From positions 1 to 64,000 of the forward strand of contig JAEEIL010000025.1 of the NCBI GenBank assembly GCA_016281355.1: a stretch of DNA of 64,000 bases, read 5' to 3'. Below, piece by piece: positions 7,432-17,238 of this stretch; the stretch's first letter is position 1, and the number at the start of each line of letters is the position of its first letter. The position numbers and the translations under genes are program-made. The notes under the pieces were generated by a model. That model did no database searches, was not told the origin of the DNA, and worked only from the letters and a program-made list of their open reading frames with translations. The DNA comes from Elusimicrobiaceae bacterium (GTDB lineage: Bacteria > Elusimicrobiota > Elusimicrobia > Elusimicrobiales > Elusimicrobiaceae).

Positions 7432-9792
7432 CTACTCTGAAACTTGCTTCTTGCTCTTCATAATTACGAAGGTCAAAATCGCAAGCAAACAAATAACCAC
7501 ACACCAACCCCAAGCGGAAAGTTTGGTGTACTCATTATTATAAGCCACAATGATAGGGGCAACAATTACCGCTACCATGTTAACAACTTTGATCATAGGG
7601 TTAAGTGCCGGGCCGGCAGTATCTTTCAAAGGATCGCCGACCGTATCACCCACCACGCTTGCTTTGTGGCGTTCTGAACCTTTACCCGTATTTTTTGCAA
7701 TATCGCTGGGCTCATCTTCAATAAGTTTTTTGGCATTATCCCAAGCACCGCCTGCATTAGACATAAATACAGCAAGCAATTGCCCTGAAACGATAATACC
7801 GGCAAGGAAACCGCCCAAAGCCTCAACACCGAGTGAAAGGCCTACAAATACGGGGGAAACTATACCGAGCAAAGCCAAAATGATAAGTTCCTTTTGTGCT
7901 GCCGCGGTAGAAATTGCAACCGTTGTACCGTAATCAGGTTTGGCCTTACCTTCAAGTATACCAAGCCCGAACTGGCGGCGCACTTCTTTAACTATCAAAC
8001 TTGCCGCACGCCTTACTGCATTGATGGCAAATGAGGAAAATAACCAAGGCACCGCCGCACCGATAAGCATACCCACAAACACAACAGGGTTAGAAACGAC
8101 TATACCGATATTTTTAAGCAAAGTTAAACTTTGGTTTAAACCTTCTTGTGCCCAAGTACTGTTTAATGCTTCTTGAACATTACTGACGTCAACCATATAA
8201 GAACCAAATAAACTGACTGCAGCAATTACAGCTGAACCGATTGCAACACCTTTTGTGATGGCCTTTGTGGTATTACCCACACCGTCAAGGTCAGCCATTA
8301 TTTGGCGTGCTTTTTTGGTGTTGGCATCTTTATCATCATGCCATGCCATTTCGCCAATACCGTTTGCATTATCTGCAATAGGCCCAAATGAGTCCATAGC
8401 AACATTATTACCGGTTAGGGTAAGCATACCGATACCTGTCATTGCAACACCGTATAAGATATATGTAACCCTTTCAGCAGGGCTTAAACCGTCAATCGTA
8501 CCAAAGATCAAAACTGATGCGAAAATAGTTACCGCAATAACTAAAATTGACCAAACAGAACTTTCAAGCCCAACGGCAAGACCGCTCAAAATAGTGGTTG
8601 CTGAACCTGTATCGGTTGATTTTTTAACTTCAATAACAGGTGCGCCGGTTGTTCCTGTAAAATGTTCTGTAATTCTGTCAATTGCCATGGCTAAAAATAC
8701 ACCGATGGTAACTGCAAGGAAAGGCCTCCACCAACCGCCTTTTAAACCTTGTAAATAGAAGTAAGCAACTATTGCAAATAAAATAATAGAAATTGTTGCA
8801 GACGTTGCATAACCTCTAAAGATTGCTTTCATGGCATTGCCTTTTAATCCGTTATCTCTAACGGCATAAGTACCGATAATTGAGCAGAAAACACCGATAC
8901 CGCGTACCAAGAGAGGGTAAACGATCCATTCATACATACCTGTTAAATGCCACAAAGAAAGCCCTAAAATTAGACCTGAAACGATGGTAACTTCATAAGA
9001 TTCAAAAATATCAGCTGCCATACCGGCACAATCACCAACGTTATCACCTACGAGATCTGCTACAACGGCAGGGTTTCTCGGGTCATCTTCCGGGATACCG
9101 GCTTCAACTTTACCTACGAGGTCAGCGCCGACATCAGCTGCTTTAGTATAAATACCGCCACCGACACGCATAAATAACGCAATTAAAGTTCCACCGAAAC
9201 CGAAACCGAGTAAAGCATCAGGTGCGGCAACACCGAAAATAATAAAAATCAATGTACCGCCCATTAAACCAAGACCGTCGGTTAACATACCGGTGCAAGT
9301 ACCTGCGCGGTAAGCAATTTTTAAAGATTCACCAAAAGAGCGTTTTGACGCTGCAGTAACGCGAACGTTTGCAGCAACAGCAATACGCATACCAATTTGG
9401 CCGACGAGTAAAGAGAATAATGACCCCAAAATAAAACTGCCCGCACGCCCAAAGGCAATAATTAATTTTACTGTTTCATCACTGTAAGCGGAAAACCTAA
9501 TTTTTGCTTCCGCGGAAACAGGAACAATGTAAACAGAAAGAAATAAACAAACTGTCAAAATGCCAATCATCGGCAGAATTGATTTAAGTTGTTTACGAAG
9601 GTAAGCATCAGCACCTTCTTTAATGGCTGTCCAAACTTCCACCATTTTGCCTGTACCGGAATCATTAGACATAACTTGTTTTTTCAAAAACCAAGTATAC
9701 CATAACCCGATAAGAGCCACCGCCAAAACACCGAACATTGCATATTGTTCACTGCATTTTAACGCGGAGATACCATATAACATGTCAAACAT
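7432..9792 (-). CDS. hppA: K+-independent membrane H+-translocating pyrophosphatase
   Basis: Predicted product of 786 aa, about 16 membrane helices, typical length. It couples pyrophosphate hydrolysis to proton export. The substrate site DDPRNPAVVADLVGDNVGDCAG lies at about residues 235-257 (two overlapping short motifs: DDPRNP and GDNVGDCAG). GNTTKAITKG at about 505-514 has lysine where K+-dependent enzymes have alanine, which marks the K+-independent proton-pumping class. A second acidic motif, GDTVGDPLKDTAGPALNP, is near the C-terminus. A strong AGGAGG ribosome site precedes the ATG. It is monocistronic and would let the cell recover energy from biosynthetic pyrophosphate. Confidence 0.95.
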   Translation of the reverse strand: MFDMLYGISALKCSEQYAMFGVLAVALIGLWYTWFLKKQVMSNDSGTGKMVEVWTAIKEGADAYLRKQLKSILPMIGILTVCLFLSVYIVPVSAEAKIRFSAYSDETVKLIIAFGRAGSFILGSLFSLLVGQIGMRIAVAANVRVTAASKRSFGESLKIAYRAGTCTGMLTDGLGLMGGTLIFIIFGVAAPDALLGFGFGGTLIALFMRVGGGIYTKAADVGADLVGKVEAGIPEDDPRNPAVVADLVGDNVGDCAGMAADIFESYEVTIVSGLILGLSLWHLTGMYEWIVYPLLVRGIGVFCSIIGTYAVRDNGLKGNAMKAIFRGYATSATISIILFAIVAYFYLQGLKGGWWRPFLAVTIGVFLAMAIDRITEHFTGTTGAPVIEVKKSTDTGSATTILSGLAVGLESSVWSILVIAVTIFASVLIFGTIDGLSPAERVTYILYGVAMTGIGMLTLTGNNVAMDSFGPIADNANGIGEMAWHDDKDANTKKARQIMADLDGVGNTTKAITKGVAIGSAVIAAVSLFGSYMVDVSNVQEALNSTWAQEGLNQSLTLLKNIGIVVSNPVVFVGMLIGAAVPWLFSSFAINAVRRAASLIVKEVRRQFGLGILEGKAKPDYGTTVAISTAAAQKELIILALLGIVSPVFVGLSLGVEALGGFLAGIIVSGQLLAVFMSNAGGAWDNAKKLIEDEPSDIAKNTGKGSERHKASVVGDTVGDPLKDTAGPALNPMIKVVNMVAVIVAPIIVAYNNEYTKLSAWGWCVVICLLAILTFVIMKSKKQVSE

Positions 9793-9868
9793 ACAACCTC
9801 CTGATATAAATTTACATCTTAATATAATGATACAAAATTATTTACACATTTGAGCAATAAAATTAAAC

Positions 9869-10849
9869 TTATTTGCCTCGTATCTCTTTTATACTTTGCA
9901 AATGCTGATGATAAGTAGTACTGAAAACATGACGGCCGGTATTATCTGCCACAAAATAAAGTGCTTCAAAATCCTGTGTCGGATTTAAAACCGCTTTTAC
10001 AGAATTTATACTGGGGCTTGCTATAGGCGCGGGGGGAAGCCCCGGATAGCGATAAGTATTATAAGGGGAATCATATTTCAAATCAGAATACGTCAAACCC
10101 TTTTTCCAATGCCGTTGTTCGTTTTCATTATAACCTAAAGCATATTGAACGGTTGGGTCCGCTTCTAAACGCTTACCGATTTTAAGGCGGTTTAAATAAA
10201 CAGCCGCAATTTTAGGGCGCTCATCATTATAAACAGCTTCACGCTCAACTATCGAAGCAAGAGTTATAATTTCTTGTTCATTCAAACCTGTGGCATTTTG
10301 GGTAGATTTTATAATGGGCGAAATATTTTTTTCATATTCCTGATACATCACTCTTAAAACTTCAGAAGGCGGCATATTTTTAGGCAATTTATAAGTAGAG
10401 GGAAATAAAAACCCCTCGGCTTGAATGCGTTTTGCCTCCTGCAAAAAAGTATCTTTTTCCGTTAAAATACCATTTTTAAAAAGTTCATCTGCGATTTCTT
10501 CAAGGCGCCAGCCTTCTAAGATTGTTACTCTATATGTAGGTGTACCGGAATCATTAACCAAATGCCAAATAGCTTTTATGGAAGATATTTCTTTGTTTAG
10601 ATTAAAAGTACCGCTTCTTAAGAGTTTATCCGCACCGCTCATTTTTACCCAAGCACGGAACACCAGGGTGCTTTTTATAACGCCGTTTGATTTTAATATC
10701 TCGGCAATTTGTTTAGGTGTTGTGCCTTGCGGTATTTCTACAATAACAGGTGCACCTTCATGATTTAAGTAATAGCGTGTAAGGTAAATACCTGATACCC
10801 CGCCTATAATCAATATCGCCATTAAAGAAAAGAAAATTATTTTTTTCAT
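9869..10849 (-). CDS. mltG: Endolytic murein transglycosylase MltG (YceG-like)
   Basis: Predicted product of 326 aa with one N-terminal membrane anchor (about residues 4-25), then a LysM-like region and the YceG catalytic domain. The catalytic glutamate is in TLASIVEREA (about 197-206). EADPTVQYALG and SPYNTYRYPGLPPAPI are further family signatures. It cuts nascent glycan strands in the periplasm to terminate peptidoglycan polymerisation. Start and upstream tyrS stop overlap as TAATG. Confidence 0.93.
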   Translation of the reverse strand: MKKIIFFSLMAILIIGGVSGIYLTRYYLNHEGAPVIVEIPQGTTPKQIAEILKSNGVIKSTLVFRAWVKMSGADKLLRSGTFNLNKEISSIKAIWHLVNDSGTPTYRVTILEGWRLEEIADELFKNGILTEKDTFLQEAKRIQAEGFLFPSTYKLPKNMPPSEVLRVMYQEYEKNISPIIKSTQNATGLNEQEIITLASIVEREAVYNDERPKIAAVYLNRLKIGKRLEADPTVQYALGYNENEQRHWKKGLTYSDLKYDSPYNTYRYPGLPPAPIASPSINSVKAVLNPTQDFEALYFVADNTGRHVFSTTYHQHLQSIKEIRGK

Positions 10850-11994
10850 TATTTAACTAATTTTATAAAGTTCTTTTTACCTGCTTGTAAGACAGCCTCA
10901 CCATCAAATTTAATGGGGCCTTCTTCCAAAATCTTTTCGCCGTTAAGTTTAACGCCGCCTTGCATAATTAAACGCCTTGCTTCATTTTTGCTCTTGGCAA
11001 AACCTGCCGCTAAAAGCACGCTTACATAAGTTTGACCTTCCGCTTTAATTGTGGGCAAATCAGTCGGTAATTCTTTTTTAGAGAATACTTGCTCAAAGTT
11101 TTCAAGTTCCTTTTGTCCGGCTTCCGCACCATGGAAACGGGAAGTCAAAATTTTGGCCAAATTCTTTTTTGCAGCCATAGGGTGCATTGCTTTAATTTGG
11201 TTTAAATCTTCGGAAGTCAAAAGTTCATAGTATTGCATCATAAGTTCATCGGAAATCGACATTACTTTACCGAAAATATCTCTAGGCGCATCATTTATAC
11301 CGATGTAATTACCATAAGATTTTGACATCTTTTTAATGCCATCAGTACCAACAAGCAAAGGCACTGTCATAACAACCTGAGGCTCTTGCCCGTTATTTTT
11401 TTGTAATTGCCTACCCACGAGCAAATTGAAAATTTGATCCGTTCCGCCAAGTTCCACGTCTGCTTTAAGAGCAACACTGTCTTGCCCTTGAAATAAACTG
11501 TACATTACTTCCAGGACGGAAATAGGGTTCCCTGCTTTCATACGCTTTTTAAAATCATCGCGCTCAAGCACTTGGGATAATGTAACTTTGCTTAAAGTAC
11601 CCAAAATTTCTTTGGTGGTAAAGAAAGGATTTAACCACTCACTGTTAAAATGGATTTCGGTTTTGCTTGGATCCAAAACTTTAAAGGCTTGGTCAGTATA
11701 AGTTTTTGCATTTTGACGTATTTGTTCTTGTGAAAGCATAGGGCGTGTAGTATCACGGCCTGAAGGATCACCGACAGCAGCTGTAAAATCACCGATAACT
11801 AAAACTGCCGTATGCCCCATATCTTGGAAAGCACGAAGTTTTGTTAAAACCACACTATGGCCGAGGTGCAAGTCAGCACTCGTCGGATCCGCACCGAGTT
11901 TTATACGGAGTTTTTTACCGCTGTTTAATTTTTTTTCAAGTTCTGCGCGGCTAATTAAATCTACACAACCGCGGGTAAGCAAATCAATATCCAT
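10849..11994 (-). CDS. tyrS: Tyrosine--tRNA ligase
   Basis: Predicted product of 381 aa from the ATG at 11994 (MDIDLL), which has AAAGGTGGT at ribosome-site distance. A GTG at 12003 lies within that site, so I prefer the shorter form. Class I signatures: HLGH (HIGH) near residue 45 and KKMSKS near residue 225. A C-terminal S4-like RNA-binding domain (about 320-381) follows. Sequence style is the TyrS2/TyrZ type. It is followed directly by mltG. Confidence 0.95.
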   Translation of the reverse strand: MDIDLLTRGCVDLISRAELEKKLNSGKKLRIKLGADPTSADLHLGHSVVLTKLRAFQDMGHTAVLVIGDFTAAVGDPSGRDTTRPMLSQEQIRQNAKTYTDQAFKVLDPSKTEIHFNSEWLNPFFTTKEILGTLSKVTLSQVLERDDFKKRMKAGNPISVLEVMYSLFQGQDSVALKADVELGGTDQIFNLLVGRQLQKNNGQEPQVVMTVPLLVGTDGIKKMSKSYGNYIGINDAPRDIFGKVMSISDELMMQYYELLTSEDLNQIKAMHPMAAKKNLAKILTSRFHGAEAGQKELENFEQVFSKKELPTDLPTIKAEGQTYVSVLLAAGFAKSKNEARRLIMQGGVKLNGEKILEEGPIKFDGEAVLQAGKKNFIKLVK

Positions 11995-12054
11995 AAATAC
12001 CACCTTTAAAAATATACAAATATTCTATCATTTTTGCATTTTTTAAGGAATATA

Positions 12055-13563
12055 CTATTCCAGCATATTCAATATTCTTGCGACGGCATCTTCCTTATCT
12101 TTATTAATATCATAAAATCTTTTGTAAGCCGTCAAAAGAGCTTCTTCATCAAAAGAAACTTTCTGCAAAAATCTATTGATAATTTCTTCCACTTGCTTTT
12201 CATTTAAACCTTGTTCAAAAAGTTCAAGTGCAACAGCTGCAACTTTTGGAGGGTTTTTACCATTAAGTTCATCAACTAAATAAGCAAGGGCGGCGCAATA
12301 AGCAGCACCGTTATTTTTATAAAAAGTATAAGGCTTAAATTTTAAACGAAAGAATTCCAAAACTTCTTCTTTACTTTGTGAGCCACTATATTTTTGTAAT
12401 GCTTCAAGCCTTAAAGGATCCTCACCGGGTTTACCTTTGTTTTCCTTTCTGTAAAGTGCTTGGGCATAACCTGCCTTATAAGGAATCTTTCCGAGTAAAA
12501 CTTTTATACCGATATCGGCATTTTCTTTGTAACTCTCGGTAAAAGGTAAACTTTGCAAAAGCGCTTTAAATTCAAGGCCCACATCCATTAATGTCTTTTT
12601 ACCGTAAAATTTTAAGGTAAGTTCATCTTCATGCCCAATAAAAAACGGTACTTTAGTAAGGGCTTTCATGTAACTTAATTTATTTTGTTTGATACGGGCT
12701 TGGTTTAAAGCATTATTAAAAACTTCTTCTCTTCCGTCTTTTAAGATTTTTACAGCAAGTGCTAAATTTTCATAAGGTTCTTCCTTATACGGCAAACGCA
12801 TCAAAATTTCTTTAAAAAGTTTTTGTATTTCGACATCGGGCAAAGCAGAATATTTAAAATAAATTACTTCTAAATCTTCTAAATTTAAAGGGTGGGGGAA
12901 AGTAGTGTATAAATTAAGTATCGGTGAAATTTCTTCTTTGGCTATTTCCGCCAAAAGTACTTTTGCGGCTAATTCCTCTTTATATTTAAAATGCGGAGAA
13001 TGACTTTCTATTTCGCTAACTAAAATATCAAAATTATTTTTTAATTCCGGTGCACCTTCAAAAGCATAAATTTGATATAAATTTTTAAAGGTTTTTAAAG
13101 TAATTTTTCGTGAGTTATATAAACCGTTTAAGAATTGGGAATTTCCTTCTGCCTTTACTTTCAAAGCAGCCCGCGGTTCTTTTATCTTTTCAAGCAAATT
13201 ATCGACCGTGGGATTCTGTATATCTTGTATCAAAGTTTCACTTGAAACTTGTGCATAGACATGATTTAATAAATCATAATATTCTTTATCTAAAGCCACT
13301 TGAGCGGCCAAGCCTAATAAAATTTTTTGGGCTTTTAAAACTTTTGCTTTTCGGGGTGCACAAAGTTGACTTTGCCTAAAAAGCAAAATATCAATTATTA
13401 AGTTATCTTCGTCATCTAAATTTAAATTTTGTCTTAATGCGGATATTTTTTTCTTTAGCTCATCTTCCGTAAGGGAATTATTATACAATAGTTCTTCAAG
13501 CAGATAATCATCTGCTTTCGGAAGATAACTTTTTAATTTTTCTAAACTTATTTCTACTGACAT
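12055..13563 (-). CDS. Unknown helical-repeat protein
   Basis: Predicted product of 502 aa, soluble, no signal peptide or membrane helix. It looks all-helical with leucine-rich amphipathic segments, like a HEAT/TPR-type solenoid, but I cannot assign a family. Its start overlaps the cyclodeaminase gene by 10 bases, and it ends the four-gene minus-strand cluster (EamA transporter, HAD phosphatase, cyclodeaminase, this). Nothing in the sequence shows a catalytic site. Confidence 0.6.
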   Translation of the reverse strand: MSVEISLEKLKSYLPKADDYLLEELLYNNSLTEDELKKKISALRQNLNLDDEDNLIIDILLFRQSQLCAPRKAKVLKAQKILLGLAAQVALDKEYYDLLNHVYAQVSSETLIQDIQNPTVDNLLEKIKEPRAALKVKAEGNSQFLNGLYNSRKITLKTFKNLYQIYAFEGAPELKNNFDILVSEIESHSPHFKYKEELAAKVLLAEIAKEEISPILNLYTTFPHPLNLEDLEVIYFKYSALPDVEIQKLFKEILMRLPYKEEPYENLALAVKILKDGREEVFNNALNQARIKQNKLSYMKALTKVPFFIGHEDELTLKFYGKKTLMDVGLEFKALLQSLPFTESYKENADIGIKVLLGKIPYKAGYAQALYRKENKGKPGEDPLRLEALQKYSGSQSKEEVLEFFRLKFKPYTFYKNNGAAYCAALAYLVDELNGKNPPKVAAVALELFEQGLNEKQVEEIINRFLQKVSFDEEALLTAYKRFYDINKDKEDAVARILNMLE

Positions 13564-14120
13564 AAGTTATTTATTTCATTATACGCTTGAGATAATTTGT
13601 TTTTTAAATTTGCATCTGTAACATAAGGCAAATTAGTTTTAATATTTTCGCTGCAGCATTTTAAACTTGCCAATAATAATGCCTTTGCACATAAAGCATC
13701 GGAAACAATAATTTTTGCAATTTTACTTTCAATTTTTTCTGCTATTTTTAAAAGCTCCTGTGCTTTTTGTGCAGTTAATAATGGGATTTCCGCCGCCTTA
13801 ATTTGTGCCTTTGCAAGTTTAGATTCATCAACGGGGATTTGTTTTTTTAAATTAATTACTTCATGGTAAGCTGCGGCATCTTCTACGGTTAAATTTTTGA
13901 AATCATTTTTATATTCAGCAATTTGATCTACATAAGGTGTTAAAAAATCTTTATCTTCTTGCAAAGTAGCTTTCCGCTTTAATGTAACACCGATAGCCAT
14001 TAAAAGCAAAGCGCTTCCCATAGCAGCGCTGAAAGCAGCTGCACTTCCGCCACCGGGAACGGAACTTTTATCTGCTAAAGCATCAACAAAACATTTTGCA
14101 CCTTTTTGCCAAGTTACCAT
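13554..14120 (-). CDS. Cyclodeaminase/cyclohydrolase family protein (FTCD C-terminal domain-like)
   Basis: Predicted product of 188 aa. The N-terminus matches formimidoyl-tetrahydrofolate cyclodeaminase / methenyl-THF cyclohydrolase FchA proteins: ADKSSVPGGGSAAAFSAAMG (about 15-34) is the family's glycine-rich signature, followed by four long helices. The likely role is one-carbon folate interconversion in the cytoplasm. No formiminotransferase domain is present and no histidine-degradation genes are nearby, so the exact substrate is open. Overlaps on both sides indicate an operon. Confidence 0.8.
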   Translation of the reverse strand: MVTWQKGAKCFVDALADKSSVPGGGSAAAFSAAMGSALLLMAIGVTLKRKATLQEDKDFLTPYVDQIAEYKNDFKNLTVEDAAAYHEVINLKKQIPVDESKLAKAQIKAAEIPLLTAQKAQELLKIAEKIESKIAKIIVSDALCAKALLLASLKCCSENIKTNLPYVTDANLKNKLSQAYNEINNLCQ

Positions 14121-14968
14121 ATTTTACCGCTCTCCAAATCAGAATATTTTTTAATTTTAAACATCTTCAAACGATCCTCATCAATACCTGTTCTGCTAAA
14201 AAACACGTGTTCAATAGCGGTTGCAGGGGTAATATAAGCACCTTTTTTAATACCCTTTGGATCGGCTTTTAAAACAAGCCACATTAAAAATAATTCAACA
14301 TCTTTGAAATTTTTGACTTCAAGTTCTGCCGCAGCGCGCAAAAGTTTTGCTTTATCTGCCAAATTACCTTCTAAGACAACAGCACTGTGGTAACCGTTTT
14401 CTTTAGCGGCCAAAACATCGTGGTGCGTATCACCGATGATAAACACATCATTTGGCGTAAATTTTGTTTTATAGGCTTTTTCACAACTTTTAACGCCAAG
14501 AGCTAAAAGTTCCGGTCGGTTTAAAGTCATCATACCGAAACCACCTGCGGTAAAAGAGAAATATTTATCAAGCCCACCGGCTTTGAGTTTAAGTTCCGCA
14601 CTTTGGGGGGTATTTCCTGTTGCCAAAGCAATTTTAACTTGTTTATATTTTTTTAAAGTATCTAAAAATTCTTTTACACCGGGCATAAGTTTAAATTTAC
14701 CGGCTTTTTTAAGTTCGGCGATTTCACGCGGTAACTGTGCCCAATATTCTGTGGCTATTTTTTTAATTTCGGCTTTTGTAGGATTTTTACCTTTTAAGCA
14801 TTTATAAACATAAGTAAAGTTATAAAGATCCGTTCTACCTGAAAGATTACTTTCTTCGAAGGTAGGGCATTTTTTATAAAGTTTTTGCATAGCCCGCTTT
14901 AATGCTTTTATGCCAAGTCCGCCGCAGTTTAAAAGTGTACCGTCAATATCAAATAATACTAATTTCAT
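14114..14968 (-). CDS. HAD-superfamily hydrolase
   Basis: Predicted product of 284 aa. Motif I is FDIDGTLL (about residues 5-12), motif II lies in ALATGNT, and motif IV is IGDTHHDV (about 182-189). A helical cap follows motif I, as in phosphoglycolate-phosphatase-like enzymes. The C-terminal 60 residues extend past the normal HAD fold and end in a Tyr/Lys-rich tail. Substrate unknown. The start overlaps the upstream transporter stop by 4 bases. Confidence 0.85.
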   Translation of the reverse strand: MKLVLFDIDGTLLNCGGLGIKALKRAMQKLYKKCPTFEESNLSGRTDLYNFTYVYKCLKGKNPTKAEIKKIATEYWAQLPREIAELKKAGKFKLMPGVKEFLDTLKKYKQVKIALATGNTPQSAELKLKAGGLDKYFSFTAGGFGMMTLNRPELLALGVKSCEKAYKTKFTPNDVFIIGDTHHDVLAAKENGYHSAVVLEGNLADKAKLLRAAAELEVKNFKDVELFLMWLVLKADPKGIKKGAYITPATAIEHVFFSRTGIDEDRLKMFKIKKYSDLESGKIW

Positions 14969-15861
14969 TTTTCTTCCCTCTTATTTTTCTTAATAACGCT
15001 ATTAACCATATAGGCACCGCCTAAAGCGAAAATTACACCTAATGTTTTAAAAATTGTAATTTTATCATACCCAAATATCGCAGAAAGTATATAAGTAAAC
15101 ACCGGGTAAGTTAATATTAAAGTTGTTGCTTTTGAAAGATCCATACGGCGTATAGCGATATACCATAAATAGTTACCATAAATATAAAACGCAATACCCA
15201 TAAATAAAACGGCTACTATTGTTTGCCAACAAATGTTTATCGTCGGCTGGATATTAAAATAAGTAAGCACATAAGTTAAAGGTATTGTAAATATAAATGC
15301 ATAAAATGCACGTGCCGCAGTTATAAAATGCTCTGTTAAATCAGGGGGGAGTTTCTTTGCAAAAATATGACCTACTTGAAACATCCACGCCGTACAAATA
15401 ATGAGCAAATCACCTTTCATTTGAAAATTAAATTTATTTGCTTCCATCAAAATAAAAACTACACCTGTTAAAATAAAAACAGTACCTAGTAATTGTTTAG
15501 CAGTCGGCCTCTCACCTAAAAAGATATAGGTTAAGACTAAAGAATATAAAACTTCCGTCTGGTTTAAAATCGATGAATTTGCCGGCGTTGTGTAATTTAG
15601 TGCAATCATCATACAAAGGAAAGGGAATGCTGACGAAAAAAACCCAAGCCCCGCCAAACGCGGCATAAGTTTTTTATCAAACAAAATATGCCAAAATTTA
15701 TGTTTTGTTAAATAGGGAATATAACAAAGAACCGGAATCCCCGTTGCAAACAACATTAGGACAGTCGGTGAAATATGCCCGGTTTTTAATTTACCTACAA
15801 TAGGGTAAAATACCGTGATGGCAAGTGAAAGCCATAAGGCTTGTAATGGTGATAATTTCAT
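14965..15861 (-). CDS. EamA/DMT-family transporter
   Basis: Predicted product of 298 aa with ten hydrophobic helices arranged as two EamA repeats. The short signature LNYTTPANSSIL near residue 90 and the second-repeat RMDLSKATTL near residue 240 are typical of drug/metabolite exporters. Substrate unknown. A -10 TATAAT (15868-15873) sits six bases before the ATG with no ribosome site, so the operon start looks leaderless. It is divergent from the phage-like cluster. Confidence 0.85.
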   Translation of the reverse strand: MKLSPLQALWLSLAITVFYPIVGKLKTGHISPTVLMLFATGIPVLCYIPYLTKHKFWHILFDKKLMPRLAGLGFFSSAFPFLCMMIALNYTTPANSSILNQTEVLYSLVLTYIFLGERPTAKQLLGTVFILTGVVFILMEANKFNFQMKGDLLIICTAWMFQVGHIFAKKLPPDLTEHFITAARAFYAFIFTIPLTYVLTYFNIQPTINICWQTIVAVLFMGIAFYIYGNYLWYIAIRRMDLSKATTLILTYPVFTYILSAIFGYDKITIFKTLGVIFALGGAYMVNSVIKKNKREEK

Positions 15862-15918
15862 ATATAAATTATACTATTTATGAAGGTTACTTGTCCTTTT
15901 AATATTTTTTAAAAACAC

Positions 15919-15955
15919 TTGACATTTTGCTCAGATATTTGATACATTCGTATCA
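15919..15955 (+). promoter_or_regulatory. Promoter with overlapping palindromic operator for the head-tail cluster
   Basis: TTGACA (15919-15924) is a perfect -35; TACATT (15943-15948) is the -10 at 18 bases. The dyad TGATAC-ATTC-GTATCA (15940-15955) overlaps the -10, so a dimeric repressor bound there should block the promoter. No repressor gene is adjacent. Confidence 0.65.
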
Positions 15956-15975
15956 GACAGGGGAGTCGTTTAACA

Positions 15976-15995
15976 AATTTTGCATATGCAAAATT
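15976..15995. promoter_or_regulatory. Perfect 20-bp palindrome in the capsid gene leader
   Basis: The core GCATATGC is centred between 15985 and 15986, and the palindrome is perfect for 10 bases on each side. After two mismatches the pairing resumes for three more. It lies just before the AAGGAG ribosome site (16001-16006). It could be a second operator or an mRNA hairpin. Confidence 0.6.
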
Positions 15996-16010
15996 GTTTA
16001 AAGGAGTATT

Positions 16011-17231
16011 ATGGACGATATAATGTCTTCCCTTCACGAGTTAAGGCAAACGCTTGACTCTAAAATTTCCTCTTGCATTACAGAAGAAAAAGCCCAAAAA
16101 ATCATTTCAGACTTAATCAATAAAGTACACCCCGCACAAAGCAAAGCCGTTTTACCTACCACCGAAGATGCTTTGCTTGAAAGGTTTGCCGCTTTTGCCG
16201 TAAAAGGTAAGTTCGCACCTGAAAAACCTTGGCAAAGTGAATATGGCCGCAAATTCGGCAATATGCGCAATTTCTTGCTTGCCGCAAAAAATAACCCTGC
16301 TATTATTGAAGGCCAAAAAGCAGTTTTAAGCGAAGGTACAAACAATATCGGCGGTTATTTAGTGCCGACGGAATTTTCAAACGAAGTCATCCGCTTAATG
16401 ACCGATGCAAGCCCGATTATGCAAATTGCAAATATTTTGCCTATGTCTGCTTGGAAAAGGCAAATTCCCAAACAATTAACCAATTTGCAAGTGGGCTGGG
16501 TTGCAGAAAGCGGGACAAAAACCATTTCTAACCCGACCTTCGGGCAAATTGAACAAACCGCAAAAGTTTTGGCAACAGTAATTAAATGCACCGACGAACT
16601 TATCCGCGACAGTGCTATTAATTTAACTCAATTCTTATCTGAAATCGTTGCCGAAGCCATGGCACTTGAAATTGAACGCGTTGCTTTACTCGGTGACGGT
16701 TCAACCGATCCTTTCTGCGGTATTTTAAATACTTCAGGGGTAAATGCTGTCAGTATGGCATCCTCAACAGTAAGTTTCGATGATATTTCAAACTTAATTT
16801 TCAGTTTAAACGAAACACAGGCAAAAGACGGTGTAATCGTATTATCACGTGCAGGCCTTGCGAAACTTATGCAACTTAAAGATTTGAAGGGGCAATATGT
16901 CTGGTGTCCTCCATCAGCCTCAAGCCCGGCAACAATTTGGAATATTCCTTATGTTGTTTGCTCGCAAATTCCTAATGAAGTAACCAGTGCAAGCACTTTG
17001 ACCGGCGGTGACAAAACTATTGCTTTCTTTGGCCGCTTTAATAAAAATCTCTTAATTTCCCCAAGGGAAGAAATGACTGTTAAAGTTTCCCAAGATGCAG
17101 CCGCATGGAATTCCACCGATAGCTCACTTGAAAGCGCATTTATGACGGACCAAACCTGGCTCCGCTTCACACAGGCTTTATCCATAAACGTTACCTATGG
17201 TAATGCCTTCAGTTATTTACTGTTCAAATAA
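16011..17231 (+). CDS. HK97-family major capsid protein
   Basis: Predicted product of 406 aa. Residues about 1-105 form a helical, charged delta/scaffold-like domain. The capsid fold starts near GTNNIGGYLVPTEFSNEVI (about 110-128), the standard N-arm of HK97-fold phage capsids. The rest has the family's E-loop, P-domain helix and A-domain layout, with LLGDGSTDPFCGIL near residue 230. Family members are normally cleaved by a prohead protease after the delta domain, but no protease gene is in this window. It has a good ribosome site and is the first gene of a 12-gene head-tail cluster. Base composition resembles the neighbours. Confidence 0.92.
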   Translation: MDDIMSSLHELRQTLDSKISSCITEEKAQKIISDLINKVHPAQSKAVLPTTEDALLERFAAFAVKGKFAPEKPWQSEYGRKFGNMRNFLLAAKNNPAIIEGQKAVLSEGTNNIGGYLVPTEFSNEVIRLMTDASPIMQIANILPMSAWKRQIPKQLTNLQVGWVAESGTKTISNPTFGQIEQTAKVLATVIKCTDELIRDSAINLTQFLSEIVAEAMALEIERVALLGDGSTDPFCGILNTSGVNAVSMASSTVSFDDISNLIFSLNETQAKDGVIVLSRAGLAKLMQLKDLKGQYVWCPPSASSPATIWNIPYVVCSQIPNEVTSASTLTGGDKTIAFFGRFNKNLLISPREEMTVKVSQDAAAWNSTDSSLESAFMTDQTWLRFTQALSINVTYGNAFSYLLFK

Positions 17232-17238
17232 TTTGCTT

